Assembly: GCA_963754125.1 (NCBI GenBank)
Contig: CAVWEX010000002.1
Coordinates: forward strand, 496,001-560,000
Origin: RPQJ01 sp963754125
GTDB taxonomy: Bacteria; Pseudomonadota; Gammaproteobacteria; Steroidobacterales; Steroidobacteraceae
Length of the DNA stretch: 64,000 nucleotides
Reading direction: 5' to 3'
Of this stretch, positions 8,690-17,762 are shown in pieces. The translations under genes and the position numbers were made by a program. How positions within the stretch are numbered: position 1 is the first letter of the stretch; each line of letters begins with the position of its first letter. The notes below the pieces were generated by a model that searched no databases, was not told the DNA's origin, and worked only from the letters and a program-made list of their open reading frames with translations.

Positions 8690-10162
8690 CTAGCAGCCAT
8701 CGCTGATTGATCTCACGCCCATCACCCGCACCGCATTCCGATTCCCGAAGCTCAGCAGCGGAATCATCCCGCGCTGCATCATCTCCTCCCCGACGCGGAT
8801 GGGCAGTGCGAACTCGGCACAGGGCTGCAGCCGCCGCTCGCCATCCTGATCCCGCACGTGGGCCGGCAGGTCGTCGATTTCGAGCGGTCCCTCGATGGAC
8901 ATCCCCGGGCCCTCCTCGAGGAACGCTCTGGCGACGACCTCGGCGCAGGCCAGCGCCGGATTGCCCCACAGGTAGTCCTCGTGCCTCGCGAGCGCGCCAA
9001 ACTCCTCGAACGCAAAACTATCGATGGGATCGGACTTCGCGCCGTACGGGAGGCGCAGCAGCATCCGGGGCAGAGCGAGGCTCACCCAGCGCGCGATCGG
9101 GCTTTGTCTCAGGTCCAGCCACAACCGCTCGATGTTCGGATCACCGAAGGCCCAGTGGCGCGGCTCCGCATCCTCGCCCAGGCGTTCGCATCCGAGCAGG
9201 CTCGGCTCCGCCGCTGCCAGCAGCGGTCCGCCGGCGCGGGAGGCGATCACGCCGAGATGCCCGAGGAGTGCAATGTCGTCCGCATTCGCGCCAAAGCTGT
9301 AGTGACCTACGAGCAGCGACCACGGCTGCTCGTCCATGCCACGCCGGCCGGTATCCACCAGGAGCCGATGGGCCGCGGACTCCGACGGACTTCCCTTGGA
9401 GGCGTCGAGGTCGGCCAGCAGTTCGGCCTTGCTGATGTCCACGACGTGAAGTTCCAGTGCGTCGCCGAGCTCGAGCGAGTCCACGAGCCTGCGTACGCCG
9501 CGCCAGGTCGCCTCGAGTCGCTGGAAATCGGCATCGTGCAGCAGAACCTTCATCAATTCGGTCAGCGACGCGTCCAGTGCGGCAACGTAGGGCTCCGCAG
9601 AACGCCCCGATCCCGGCGTGATGTGAGGCTGCACCAGCCTGCGGATGAGTCCGTCCACGACGCCCCGCGTGGAGGCCGGTCGCGCTGCGGATTCCGCGGG
9701 CGCACCGATCAGACGCTGCAGCAATTCGGCCTGGTCTTCCTTTCGGGCGGGATCGGGCGAGCTTTCCATCAGTCGCGACGCTTCCTGCTCGAAGGTCGCC
9801 GGATCGAGGAGCCGGGCCCGGCTCTCGCGCAAGGCGCGGAAGGGCTCGAGCGTGGCGTACAGTTGGTCCGGGTGGAAGTCGTCGAGCGAGTCGAACTCGA
9901 CCGCGACGCTCGCCGCACCCCCGATGCCGGCTCCCGGCGCCAGGCCCGGTGCCAGTCGCCTGAACACCGTGTCGAAGGTGTCGAGGTCCAGCGCCATGAT
10001 CGGACGGCCGGCGAGATCCGCCGCCGACTCGAGCCCGCGATTGGCGCGTCCGCTGAAATCCGCGAGAACGAGGATTCGCATCTTGTCGCTGCGCCGCGGC
10101 ACGCCGCCGCGCTCGTCGCCGGCACCGCCCAGGTTGATCTCGAATCCGATTCGCCCCGGCAT
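8690..10162 (-). CDS. TssB/TssC-like contractile sheath protein (fused)
   Basis: The start is ATG 10162 with a good ribosome site (GGGAGG, 5-6 bp away); the longer upstream frame looks non-coding. The 490-residue product has a TssB-like N-terminus (MRILVLADFSG, then FDSLDDFHPDQLYATLEPF). A TssC-like body follows, with FQRLEATWRGVRRLVDSL, VVDISKAELLADL, DIALLGHLGVIA and LALPRMLLRLPYG. Canonical T6SS has two separate proteins, about 170 and 490 residues, forming the sheath around the Hcp tube. Here both signatures sit in one protein of TssC length, so the TssC part is shortened. It may be a sheath variant or a regulator derived from the sheath. No other tssB or tssC lies in the window. Confidence 0.7.
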   Translation of the reverse strand: MPGRIGFEINLGGAGDERGGVPRRSDKMRILVLADFSGRANRGLESAADLAGRPIMALDLDTFDTVFRRLAPGLAPGAGIGGAASVAVEFDSLDDFHPDQLYATLEPFRALRESRARLLDPATFEQEASRLMESSPDPARKEDQAELLQRLIGAPAESAARPASTRGVVDGLIRRLVQPHITPGSGRSAEPYVAALDASLTELMKVLLHDADFQRLEATWRGVRRLVDSLELGDALELHVVDISKAELLADLDASKGSPSESAAHRLLVDTGRRGMDEQPWSLLVGHYSFGANADDIALLGHLGVIASRAGGPLLAAAEPSLLGCERLGEDAEPRHWAFGDPNIERLWLDLRQSPIARWVSLALPRMLLRLPYGAKSDPIDSFAFEEFGALARHEDYLWGNPALACAEVVARAFLEEGPGMSIEGPLEIDDLPAHVRDQDGERRLQPCAEFALPIRVGEEMMQRGMIPLLSFGNRNAVRVMGVRSISDGC

Positions 10163-10302
10163 GTGGCCTCCCGCGCGGCGTGGATTGGCTCTTGGAATTC
10201 TTCGCGGGATTGTAGACTCCCTTAGGACCCGCCGTCGCATCGGTCGTAGCCCTGCACCGGAGCGACCCGGCCGCAGGGCGCCGATGAACGAGGTGGGAGC
10301 GC
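10163..10302. promoter_or_regulatory. Divergent intergenic region between sheath-like gene and TPR-methyltransferase 2
   Basis: These 140 bp separate two genes read outward (starts at 10162 on minus and 10303 on plus), so both promoters should lie here. It contains the minus-strand ribosome site GGGAGG and a plus-strand GAGGTGGGAG before GTG 10303. I could not pick out convincing -35 and -10 boxes. Confidence 0.35.
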
Positions 10303-11551
10303 GTGAGTTCAACCGATCCGATGCTGTTGAGGGCGATCGCCACCCACCAGGCGGGCCGGATCGCCGAAGCCAAGGCGATGTACGAGCGGATCCTGCGCCG
10401 ACGTGCGAACGACCCGGACGCGCTCAATTTTCTCGGCATGCTGGTCTTTGAGCAGGGCGACCCGGCCCGCGGGGTCGCGCTGCTGCAGCGGTCAGTGAAG
10501 AGCGCGCCGGACAATCCACACGCCTGGCTGAATCTCGGCAAGATGCTCATGGGGATCGGCGAGTCCGAGGGCGGAGCCAACGCCTATGAACGGGCAACCG
10601 ATCTCGCCCCAGGGTTGTGGCAGGCATGGGTCGATCGCGCGACCTGCCTGCGACGCCTGCGGCGGTTCGAAGAAGCCATGGCGTGTCTCAAGACGGCGAT
10701 CAGTTTGAATCCCGAGCGCGACCTCGCGTACGAGCGCCTCGGCATGATCCTGTATCGCGCAGGCATGAACGAGGACCTGGCCGAACTGTACGGCGACTGG
10801 GTGAAGAACAACCCGGACAATCCGACGGCTCGGCACATGTACGCGGCGGCGGCCGGCGAAGCGGTGCCCGACAGGGCGAGCGACGATTACGTTCGTCGGA
10901 CATTCGATCACTTCGCCGACTCCTTCGATGACAACCTGCGAGATCTCGGCTACCGCGCGCCGCAACTGGTCGCCGAGGCACTCGAGCGACACGGCGGCGC
11001 GGCCGGCGACGCCGTCAAGACCGGACGTCCTGGACGCGGGGGCGGGGACCGGCCTCTGCGGTCCCCTGCTGCGGGACCGGGCCGGCACGCTGGTCGGGGT
11101 GGACCTGTCCTCCGGCATGCTGGAAAAGGCGCGCGCGCGTCGCCTGTACGACGAGCTGGTCGTCATGGAACTGTGCGATTTCATGCGCAGCCGGCCGGCG
11201 GCCTTCGACGTCGTCGTGTCCGCCGACACGCTGGTGTACTTCGGGGCCCTCGAGGAGGCGCTCGCCGCTGCACGCACCTGCCTGCGGCCGGGCGGTCTCC
11301 TGGCCTTCACCGTCGAGCGCTGGGAGACCTCGGGTGGGGACGACCGGTTCAGCATGGGCCCGCATGGTCGGTACATGCACGCCGCAAGCTATGTCGAGGC
11401 GGCCCTGGCCGCCGCGGGCCTCGAGTCCGGCGAGATCACGCCGGCGATACTCCGCTCGGAGCTCGGAACGGACGTCCACGGCTTCGTGGTCGTCGCTCGT
11501 CAGTCCGGAGGCGGCGTCACTCCGGCCGGGAGCGCAGCTGCGCAGCCGTGA
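10303..11551 (+). CDS. TPR-repeat SAM-dependent methyltransferase, paralog 2 (frameshifted)
   Basis: It starts at GTG 10303 after GAGGTGGGAG. TPR units (about residues 5-175) lead to GEAVPDRASDDYVRRTFDHF, the same linker as in paralog 1. A class I methyltransferase follows (VLDAGAGTGLCGPL, VGVDLSSGMLEKA, VVSADTLVYFG). The frame breaks near 11020. Removing one base in gtcaagAccggac restores VKPDVLDAG and yields about 415 residues. The 3' end overlaps the membrane FHA gene on the other strand by 35 bp. Paralog 1 lies about 7 kb away, so this family was duplicated inside the T6SS-adjacent zone. The modified target is unknown. Confidence 0.7.
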
Positions 11552-12188
11552 CCGTCGGCGCCGTCGCGGCGGCTTTCACCGAGAGACGCAGCACGGGTCC
11601 GGTTTCATACAGCTTGACCGTACATAGCGTCGGCAACGGAACGCGGGTCACGCGTCGATCGTCGAGCAGCGTGCCGTTGCGGCTGCCGAGATCCTTGATC
11701 CACCAGAGCCCTTCGCTGTGACTCACCTCGGCGTGCTGCCGGCTGATCAGGGGATCGTCGAGATGCAACTCGCACGATTCGTCGCGACCGATCCGGAAGG
11801 TCGTGGCAAAGACGCGCTCATGCGCGCCGGTACCGTCCAGCCAGGCGACGCGCACCGTCCCCTGTGAACCGTAGATCATCGTGGTCTGCCGGGACCCGAT
11901 CGATCCGGGCTCCGGCACAGGACGATCGTCCTGGACTTCGTCTCGGACGATGCCCTGCGGCGTGATCTCGTACGCCCATGCGAGCACGACTGCGATCGGC
12001 AGGCCGAGGACGGCTGTCAGCACGAATACGCGCACCGCCCAGTCCGGGGCTCCGAACGCAGGCAGCAGTTCGGCCGCACCCAGCGATGCGCCCCAGGCCG
12101 TGACGGCATAGACCGTCGCCACCTTGAAGACGCTGCGACGTTTCAACTCGGCGAGAAAGGTCTGGATCCGGGAGGGGCGCCTGGTCAT
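11517..12188 (-). CDS. Membrane-anchored FHA-domain protein
   Basis: The 223-residue protein starts at ATG 12188 with no clear ribosome site. The N-terminus (FLAELKRRSVFKVATVYAV) begins a two-helix membrane module ending LAWAYEITPQGIVRD at about residue 80. The C-terminus is one FHA domain (FRIGRDESCELHL, SRQHAEV, LGSRNGTLLD). The membrane module closely matches the one in the CadC-like TPR protein at 57228-59600. It probably displays a phosphothreonine reader at the cytoplasmic face of the inner membrane. The T6SS kinase/phosphatase pair downstream supplies a plausible ligand source, which is inference. Confidence 0.75.
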   Translation of the reverse strand: MTRRPSRIQTFLAELKRRSVFKVATVYAVTAWGASLGAAELLPAFGAPDWAVRVFVLTAVLGLPIAVVLAWAYEITPQGIVRDEVQDDRPVPEPGSIGSRQTTMIYGSQGTVRVAWLDGTGAHERVFATTFRIGRDESCELHLDDPLISRQHAEVSHSEGLWWIKDLGSRNGTLLDDRRVTRVPLPTLCTVKLYETGPVLRLSVKAAATAPTVTAAQLRSRPE

Positions 12189-12421
12189 CGTTACTTGCGT
12201 TGCGAGTGCGAACTTGCGATGCGAAACCTAGCACATCACCACCCGGACGCAGTCCCGCAGCGCGTCTGCTGCGGCGCAATACGTCGATGGCCGTGTCATC
12301 GTGGCCATGCTTGAACGCCGTCGCGCGGCTGCCCCGGCGACGAACAGGGTCGCGCCGCCAAAGTATTGATGCATCAGCACGTTTCCTGCTATTAGTGCCT
12401 GCCCACGCGAGGACTATAAGA

Positions 12422-12697
12422 ATGGCCCGTGCAAAGGTAGTCGATTTCGACTACTACCAATTCCTGCGTATCTCTCAGCGCGCCGGCAATGCCGGACAGA
12501 GGCTCGAGAAGTCGGATGCCCGCTGGGGCGATTACGTCCGCAAGAACAACATCAACGAGGTGGCGGCGACGGCGATCGCACGCCAGAAGTTCGAGTCTGC
12601 AGTTCCGGTGATCATCGCCGAGGGCGGTGACGCGGACGGCCTCTACTTCTTCTCACGCGATGACGAGGCCTGCCTCCGGCTCGTGACGCTGGAATAG
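12422..12697 (+). CDS. Small conserved-looking protein of unknown function, 91 aa
   Basis: It starts at ATG 12422, preceded by CGAGGAC about 8 bp upstream. The product is acidic, soluble and has no signal peptide. Notable stretches are VDFDYYQFLRIS near the start and VIIAEGGDADGLYFFSRDDE near the end. It lies 88 bp upstream of vgrG on the same strand and may be its adaptor, chaperone or co-transcribed partner. I recognise no family. The chosen start is more credible than the longer upstream frame, which is arginine-rich and shadow-like. Confidence 0.55.
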   Translation: MARAKVVDFDYYQFLRISQRAGNAGQRLEKSDARWGDYVRKNNINEVAATAIARQKFESAVPVIIAEGGDADGLYFFSRDDEACLRLVTLE

Positions 12698-12785
12698 GCC
12701 GCCTGCAGCAGCGGATTGTGCGAAGCTGGCTGTGACGTACGGTCCAGCATGCAACGAAGGGGCAGCAGATTGCTGAGGGAGCCTC

Positions 12786-14811
12786 ATGCCAGCAACCCAT
12801 GACAATCGCCCGGTCAAGCTGACGACACCCTTCGGCAAGGACGTACTGCTTTTTTCCCAGTTGTCCGGATCCGAGCGGCTCGGCCAGCCGTTCCATCTCG
12901 AGCTGAGCCTGCTCAGCGAGAAAGGCGACCTCGACGGGAACAAGATCCTGGGCTGCCCGGTTGCCGTCGCGTTTCCAATGGCCTCGGGCGATGCGGAGCG
13001 GGTGTTCCACGGGCTGGTCAGCGACTTCACCCAATTGAGCTATGGCGTGCGCCACCACGAATACCAGGTGACGCTGCGGCCCTGGTTCTGGTTCCTGAGC
13101 CGGACGGCGGACTGTCGCGTCTACCAGAACATGACGGTCCCGGAAATCTTCGACTCACTGGCCCGCGAGCACGGCTTCTCCGACTTTCGATTCGCTCTCA
13201 AGGGCACCTACAAGACGCTGGCCTACTGCGTCCAGTATCGCGAGACGGCCTTCAACTTCCTGAGCCGGCTGCTGGAGCAGGAAGGCATCTACTACTTCTT
13301 CGAGCACACCGAGCAGAAGCACACCATGGTGCTCCTCGACGATTCGGCCTCGCACAAGGAGATCGCCGGGTACGCCCAGGTTCCCTATTACCCGCCGTCG
13401 CTGCCGGAAACCCGCCGGGTGCGGGATCACCTCACTTCCTGGACTCACGTCAGGACCGTGCAGCCGGGCACGTACGCGACGACCGACTACGACTTCAAGA
13501 AGCCGGCGACGTCGCTGCTGAAGTCCCGTTCGATCAAGGGACAGCACGCCGCCGCGAGCTTCGAGATCTTCGACTATCCGGCGGAGCTGCCTGCGAAGCG
13601 GGACGACGACGACGCGGCACTCGAGGATTCAGCCGAGTCGATGCGCATCGCCAAGATCCGCATCGAGGAACTGCACTCCGGCCACCTGGTGGCCCATGGC
13701 CAGGGCAATGCGACGGGACTCGCCGCCGGCGCGCAGTTCGAACTCACCGACTTTCCGCGCACCGACCTCAACGTGAAGTACATGGTCGTGGCGGCGAACT
13801 ACTCGCTGGCCTCGAACGCGTACGAATCCGGGGCGTCCGAAGGCACGCAGTTTCACGTGGCAGTCGAGGCGATCGATGCACGGACGCAGTTCCGGCCGCC
13901 GCGCGTCACGCCCAAGCCCGTCGTGCAGGGCGCCCAGACCGCGACGGTCGTCGGCAAGGCGGGCGAGGAGATCGACACCGACGAGTACGGCCGCGTCAAG
14001 GTCCAGTTTCACTGGGACCGCAAGGGGAGGAAGGACGACAAGAGTTCCTGTCGCGTGCGCGTGGCGCAGGTCTGGGCCGGCCAGCAATGGGGCGCGATCC
14101 ACATTCCGCGCGTCGGGCAGGAGGTGATCGTCAGCTTCCTGGAAGGCGACCCGGACCGCCCCATCATCACCGGGCGCGTCTACAACGGCATGCAGAAGCC
14201 TCCGTACGCGTTGCCGGCCAACGCCACCCAGAGCGGCATCAAGAGCCGCAGCAGCAAGGGCGGCAACGACAAGACCTTCAACGAGATCCGCTTCGAGGAC
14301 AAGAGGGACTCGGAGGAACTGGTGATCCACGCCGAGAAGGATTTCAAGGTGGACGTCGAGAACGACGCCACCTGGCGGGTCGGCCTCGACGAGGACGCCC
14401 CGGCCAAGAGCAAGAAGGGCCTGGCGAAGATGCTGGTCGGCAAGACCCTGCACGTCGATGTCGGCGACATGATCACCTTCGAGACCGGGGACTCGAAGAT
14501 CGTCATGAAGAAGAACGGCGACATCGACATCACCTGCAAGAACCTCACGGTCAAGGCGAGCAGCGCGATCAACCTCAAGGCGGACAAGGAGGTCCAGATC
14601 AACGGCCAGCAGGATGTCGGCGATGAAGAGCCTGAAGGTGAAGGTCGAGGGCACGACCGCCGTCGCGATCAAGGGGCTTAAGGTCGAGGTCGAAGGCACG
14701 ACCAAGGTCGGAATCAAGAGCAGCCTGAGCACCAAGGTGGAGGGCACGATGCTCGATCTGTCCGGGTCCGCCATTGCGTCGCTGAAGGGCGCCCTGACGA
14801 AGATCGGATGA
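12786..14811 (+). CDS. vgrG: VgrG spike protein (TssI), frameshifted near the 3' end
   Basis: VgrG is the trimeric tip of the T6SS tube. The N-terminal gp27-like part (KLTTPFGKDVLLFSQLSG to about residue 370) is followed by the gp5-like OB region (DEYGRVKVQFHWDRKG, WAGQQWGAIHIPRVGQEV, GDPDRPIITGRVYN). A beta-helix tail with repeated K-V-E-G-T units closes the protein. The frame breaks near 14612. Removing one G in cagcagGatgtcg joins QINGQQ to MSAMKSLKVKVEGTT and gives 674 residues. Without that, translation ends at 14681 after 631 residues with a nonsense tail. No toxin domain is fused at the C-terminus, so cargo probably rides through PAAR or adaptors. Confidence 0.93.
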
Positions 14812-14821
14812 GGACGTGACC

Positions 14822-15391
14822 ATGCTGCACGCGCTCGACGTGAACTCGGACGTGTCGGCCGGCGTGCTGGCCTCCCTCGGCAAGCTCAGCGAGGCCGCGC
14901 GCCAGCGCCTCGATCCCGCGGTCAACGTCCGCGCATTCCTCGACCTGCTGCGGCGCGATGGGCTGCTCACCGATGCCGTCAGCGTGCTGACGCACGTGCT
15001 GCCGCGGCAGTACGCGCTGGCCTGGGGCTGCGAGTGCTGGCAGGAACAGCACGCCGGCACGGAGCTCGATCCGTCGGACCGCAGTGCACTCGCAGCCGCA
15101 CAGCGGTGGCTCAAGGAGCCGACCGAAGCCAATCGCGTGGCGGCGCTCGAACTGGCCGACCGGCTCGAGTACCGCTCGGCGGCGGCGTGGCTGGCTGCGG
15201 CCGCGGGCTGGGGCGGTGGCAGCGTGCTGCCGCCCGGCCAGCCCGAGGTGCCTCCGCCGCCCACGCTGTCGGGGGAGGCCGTGTCGGCTGCAGTGATCCT
15301 GACCGCGGCCGAGAAACCCGAGGAATTCGACGCGCGGATGGGCGCGTTCGTGGACCGGGCTCTCGCAGCCTTCGCCCCGGCATCCTCGTGA
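14822..15391 (+). CDS. DUF6931-like T6SS-associated protein
   Basis: ATG 14822 is preferred over GTG 14816 because GAGGA (14810-14814) sits 7 bp from the ATG and overlaps the vgrG stop. The 189-residue alanine-rich helical protein contains PRQYALAWGCECWQ and EYRSAAAWLAAAAGWGGGS. I assign it by resemblance to the DUF6931 proteins found between vgrG and PAAR genes in some T6SS loci. It lacks a signal peptide. It may be a loading or adaptor factor for the spike, but no biochemical role is visible. It is followed by the PAAR gene after 13 bp. Confidence 0.6.
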   Translation: MLHALDVNSDVSAGVLASLGKLSEAARQRLDPAVNVRAFLDLLRRDGLLTDAVSVLTHVLPRQYALAWGCECWQEQHAGTELDPSDRSALAAAQRWLKEPTEANRVAALELADRLEYRSAAAWLAAAAGWGGGSVLPPGQPEVPPPPTLSGEAVSAAVILTAAEKPEEFDARMGAFVDRALAAFAPASS

Positions 15392-15404
15392 GACTTCATT
15401 CGCC

Positions 15405-15704
15405 ATGAAGCCCGCGGCCCGAATCACGGACATGCACGTCTGCCCCATGGTGACGCCGGGCCTGCCGCCCATCCCTCACGTCGGCGGCCCGATCGTGACG
15501 CCAGGCGGACCGACCGTGCTCATCGGCGGATTGCCCGCGGCGACGGTGACGTCGCAGTGTGTCTGCGTGGGACCACCCGACGTCATCGTGATGGGTTCCA
15601 TGACCGTGCTGATCTGCAACAAGCCGGCGGCCCGGATGGGTGACCAGACCGCCCACGGCGGTGTCATCGTCGCAGGCTGTCCCACAGTGCTGATCGGCGG
15701 GTGA
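15405..15704 (+). CDS. PAAR-domain spike tip protein
   Basis: The 99-residue protein is a bare PAAR domain. It shows the repeating pattern CPMVTPGLPPIPHVGGPI, PTVLIGGLPAA, PDVIVMGSMTVLI and a closing GCPTVLIGG. PAAR proteins cap the VgrG trimer with a sharp zinc-binding cone. Histidines at HVCP and HVGG and cysteines in QCVCVG and IAGC-like positions could bind the metal. There is no C-terminal toxin extension. It sits directly between the vgrG unit and tagH, so it most likely pairs with this VgrG. Confidence 0.9.
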   Translation: MKPAARITDMHVCPMVTPGLPPIPHVGGPIVTPGGPTVLIGGLPAATVTSQCVCVGPPDVIVMGSMTVLICNKPAARMGDQTAHGGVIVAGCPTVLIGG

Positions 15705-15738
15705 CGTAAGGTTGAATCGGCGGTCATACTGACAGGCA

Positions 15739-17196
15739 ATGTTCCTCGTACTCGAAGTCACCGGTTCGAATGCAGCGGCGCTCGGTGCGGCGTCGCGGGC
15801 GGTCTTTACGACCAAGGGCGGCACCATCGGCCGCCGGGCCGGAAACGACTGGATCCTGGCCGATCCCCACGTTTCGGGCCGACATGCACGGGTGCGGGCG
15901 GTCGGGGGAACCTTCTTTCTCGAGGATGCCGAGAGTGCCAACGGCGTGCTGGTCAACGGCACCAAGCTGCACCAGGGCGAGCCGTTTCCGCTCAAGGAGG
16001 GCGACTCGATCTTCATCGACCCGTTCGAGATCTCCGTGCGGATGACGGCGTCGATGCCGGGCGCCGCGACCGAGGTCCACGCGTCTCCGACCAGCGTGGC
16101 GCCGTTCCCAGCGCAGGCTGCGCAGCACTCCGCCGCGCCGTACGCGCCGGGCGGGCTGCCGTCGGTAGACGATCTGCTGGCCTCTCCGCCGGGCCCCGTG
16201 GGTGCCCGACCGGTGCAGGGCGCGCCGCCGACCCAGGGCCTCGGCGATCTCCTCGGCATGGGCACCGATGGAATACCCGCGGAATTCAACCCATTGCTGG
16301 ATTCCCCGGCGGCACAGCCTGTCATCGTGCCGCCCACAGGGAGGGACCTGGTCGGCAAGCCGGTGATCAACGACGCGTTCGAGATCCGCACTCCCGCGCC
16401 TGCGATACCTGCGTCCCCCGGCTCGCCGGCGATTCCGACCAATTGGGACGTCCTCGACACGCCCGCTCCGCTGGAGCCGCGAAGTCCGCCGCCCGTCGTC
16501 CTCCCCGAGCCGATTACGACTGCGACCCAGACGCTGACGACGGCGATGCCATCGACAGTCGGGTCGGCGCCGCCCGCGGCGACCCCGGCCCTGGCAGGGT
16601 CCGATCTTGCGATGTTGATGCGCGGCGCCGGCCTGCCTGAGGGGTCCTTGTCGCCGGAAGTCGCGGCGCAGCTCGGCCAGGTGCTGCGCGTGGTCGTGGA
16701 GGGCCTGATGGAGGTGCTGCGCGCGCGAGGCGAGATCAAGAACGAGTTCCGCCTCCAGCAGACGACGTTCAAGCCGCGCGAGAACAACCCGCTCAAGTTC
16801 TCGGCCAACGTCGAGGATGCGCTCCACAACCTGCTCGTCAAGCGCAACGAGGCCTATCTCGACACGCCCTCCGCATTCGAGGATGCCTTCGCGGACGTGA
16901 GGGCGCACCAGCTCGCGATGCTGGCGGGCATGCGCGCAGCCTTCGGTTTCATGCTGGAGCGGTTCAGTCCGCCGGCGTTGCGCGCGCAGTTCGACGCCAG
17001 GCCCGGGCGCAAGGTCTCGCTGAGCTTCGGCTCGGGCGCGCGATACTGGGAGAGTTTCGAGGAGTTCTACAAGGAACTGACCGCCGACGACGACGACTGC
17101 TTCCGGCGGTTGTTCGGAGATCAGTTCGCCCGATCGTATGAAGAACAACTGAAGCGCCTGCGCGTGCTCAAGCGCCGTGACGAACCACGGTCCTGA
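15739..17196 (+). CDS. tagH: TagH/Fha, T6SS-associated FHA-domain protein
   Basis: This is a 485-residue scaffold. An N-terminal FHA domain (about 25-98) has GTIGRRAGNDWIL, VSGRHARV and SANGVLVNG. A proline-rich linker (about 115-290) leads to a conserved C-terminal domain of the TagH family (LMEVLRARGEIKNEFR, RENNPLKFS). In Pseudomonas, Fha1 binds phosphorylated threonine made by PpkA and triggers T6SS assembly, and PppA reverses this. Both enzymes are encoded about 8 kb downstream in the same operon. The length and layout are complete. Confidence 0.92.
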   Translation: MFLVLEVTGSNAAALGAASRAVFTTKGGTIGRRAGNDWILADPHVSGRHARVRAVGGTFFLEDAESANGVLVNGTKLHQGEPFPLKEGDSIFIDPFEISVRMTASMPGAATEVHASPTSVAPFPAQAAQHSAAPYAPGGLPSVDDLLASPPGPVGARPVQGAPPTQGLGDLLGMGTDGIPAEFNPLLDSPAAQPVIVPPTGRDLVGKPVINDAFEIRTPAPAIPASPGSPAIPTNWDVLDTPAPLEPRSPPPVVLPEPITTATQTLTTAMPSTVGSAPPAATPALAGSDLAMLMRGAGLPEGSLSPEVAAQLGQVLRVVVEGLMEVLRARGEIKNEFRLQQTTFKPRENNPLKFSANVEDALHNLLVKRNEAYLDTPSAFEDAFADVRAHQLAMLAGMRAAFGFMLERFSPPALRAQFDARPGRKVSLSFGSGARYWESFEEFYKELTADDDDCFRRLFGDQFARSYEEQLKRLRVLKRRDEPRS

Positions 17197-17234
17197 GACC
17201 ACCGACGCCAGCCGCAGGGGATGGGGACGACGAA

Positions 17235-17762
17235 ATGCTCAAACAGGTGCGCAAGGCGCAGCGGGTCGGTATTCCAGTCGCGCTCGTGTTGGCGATGGCA
17301 GCAGGCTGCGGCAAGCCCGTGGTGGTCGAACCACCCCGTCCCGTCACGGTCGTGATCGACGTCAGGGCCTCTGCTTCGGTCAACCCCGACGCTGAGGGCC
17401 GCCCGTCACCGGTGCGGGTCAGGGTCTACCAGCTTGCCGACGATGCCGACTTCTCGAGGGCAGACCTGACCGCGCTGTGGGCAGGCGACTCGGAACTCCT
17501 GGCTGCATCGCTCGTTTCGCGCCAGGACTTCATGCTGGCCCCGGGAGGCAGCGCGAAAGGTTCGATGCAGCTGGAACCGACGACGAGGCAGATCGCCGTC
17601 GCCGCGGCCTTCCGCGATTTTCGCAGCGCTGCGTGGCGTGCGGTGGAGGCGACGCCGCAGCCGCCCGTGCCCGGCACGGAGCTGACCTTCGCCGTTGCCG
17701 TGGACGCCAGCTCGGTGAGCGCAAGCCTGAAGCCGACGACGAACGCGGGGGCAGTAAAGTGA
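17235..17762 (+). CDS. tssJ: TssJ outer-membrane lipoprotein
   Basis: The start is ATG 17235 with GGGGATGGGGACG upstream. An N-terminal signal peptide ends in the lipobox MAAGC, with Cys at about residue 25. The mature part has the TssJ beta-sandwich features PVRVRVYQLADDADFSRAD and LAPGGSAKGSMQLEPTTRQIAV. TssJ tethers the TssL-TssM membrane complex to the outer membrane. Its stop overlaps the tssK start by 4 bp (GTGA), indicating translational coupling. Confidence 0.92.
   Translation: MLKQVRKAQRVGIPVALVLAMAAGCGKPVVVEPPRPVTVVIDVRASASVNPDAEGRPSPVRVRVYQLADDADFSRADLTALWAGDSELLAASLVSRQDFMLAPGGSAKGSMQLEPTTRQIAVAAAFRDFRSAAWRAVEATPQPPVPGTELTFAVAVDASSVSASLKPTTNAGAVK

Noticed and set aside
3795..11030. 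Programmed +1 frameshifting in both TPR-methyltransferases
   Set aside because: The two breaks lie at different domain positions and share no slippery motif, and unrelated genes in the window show the same kind of break.
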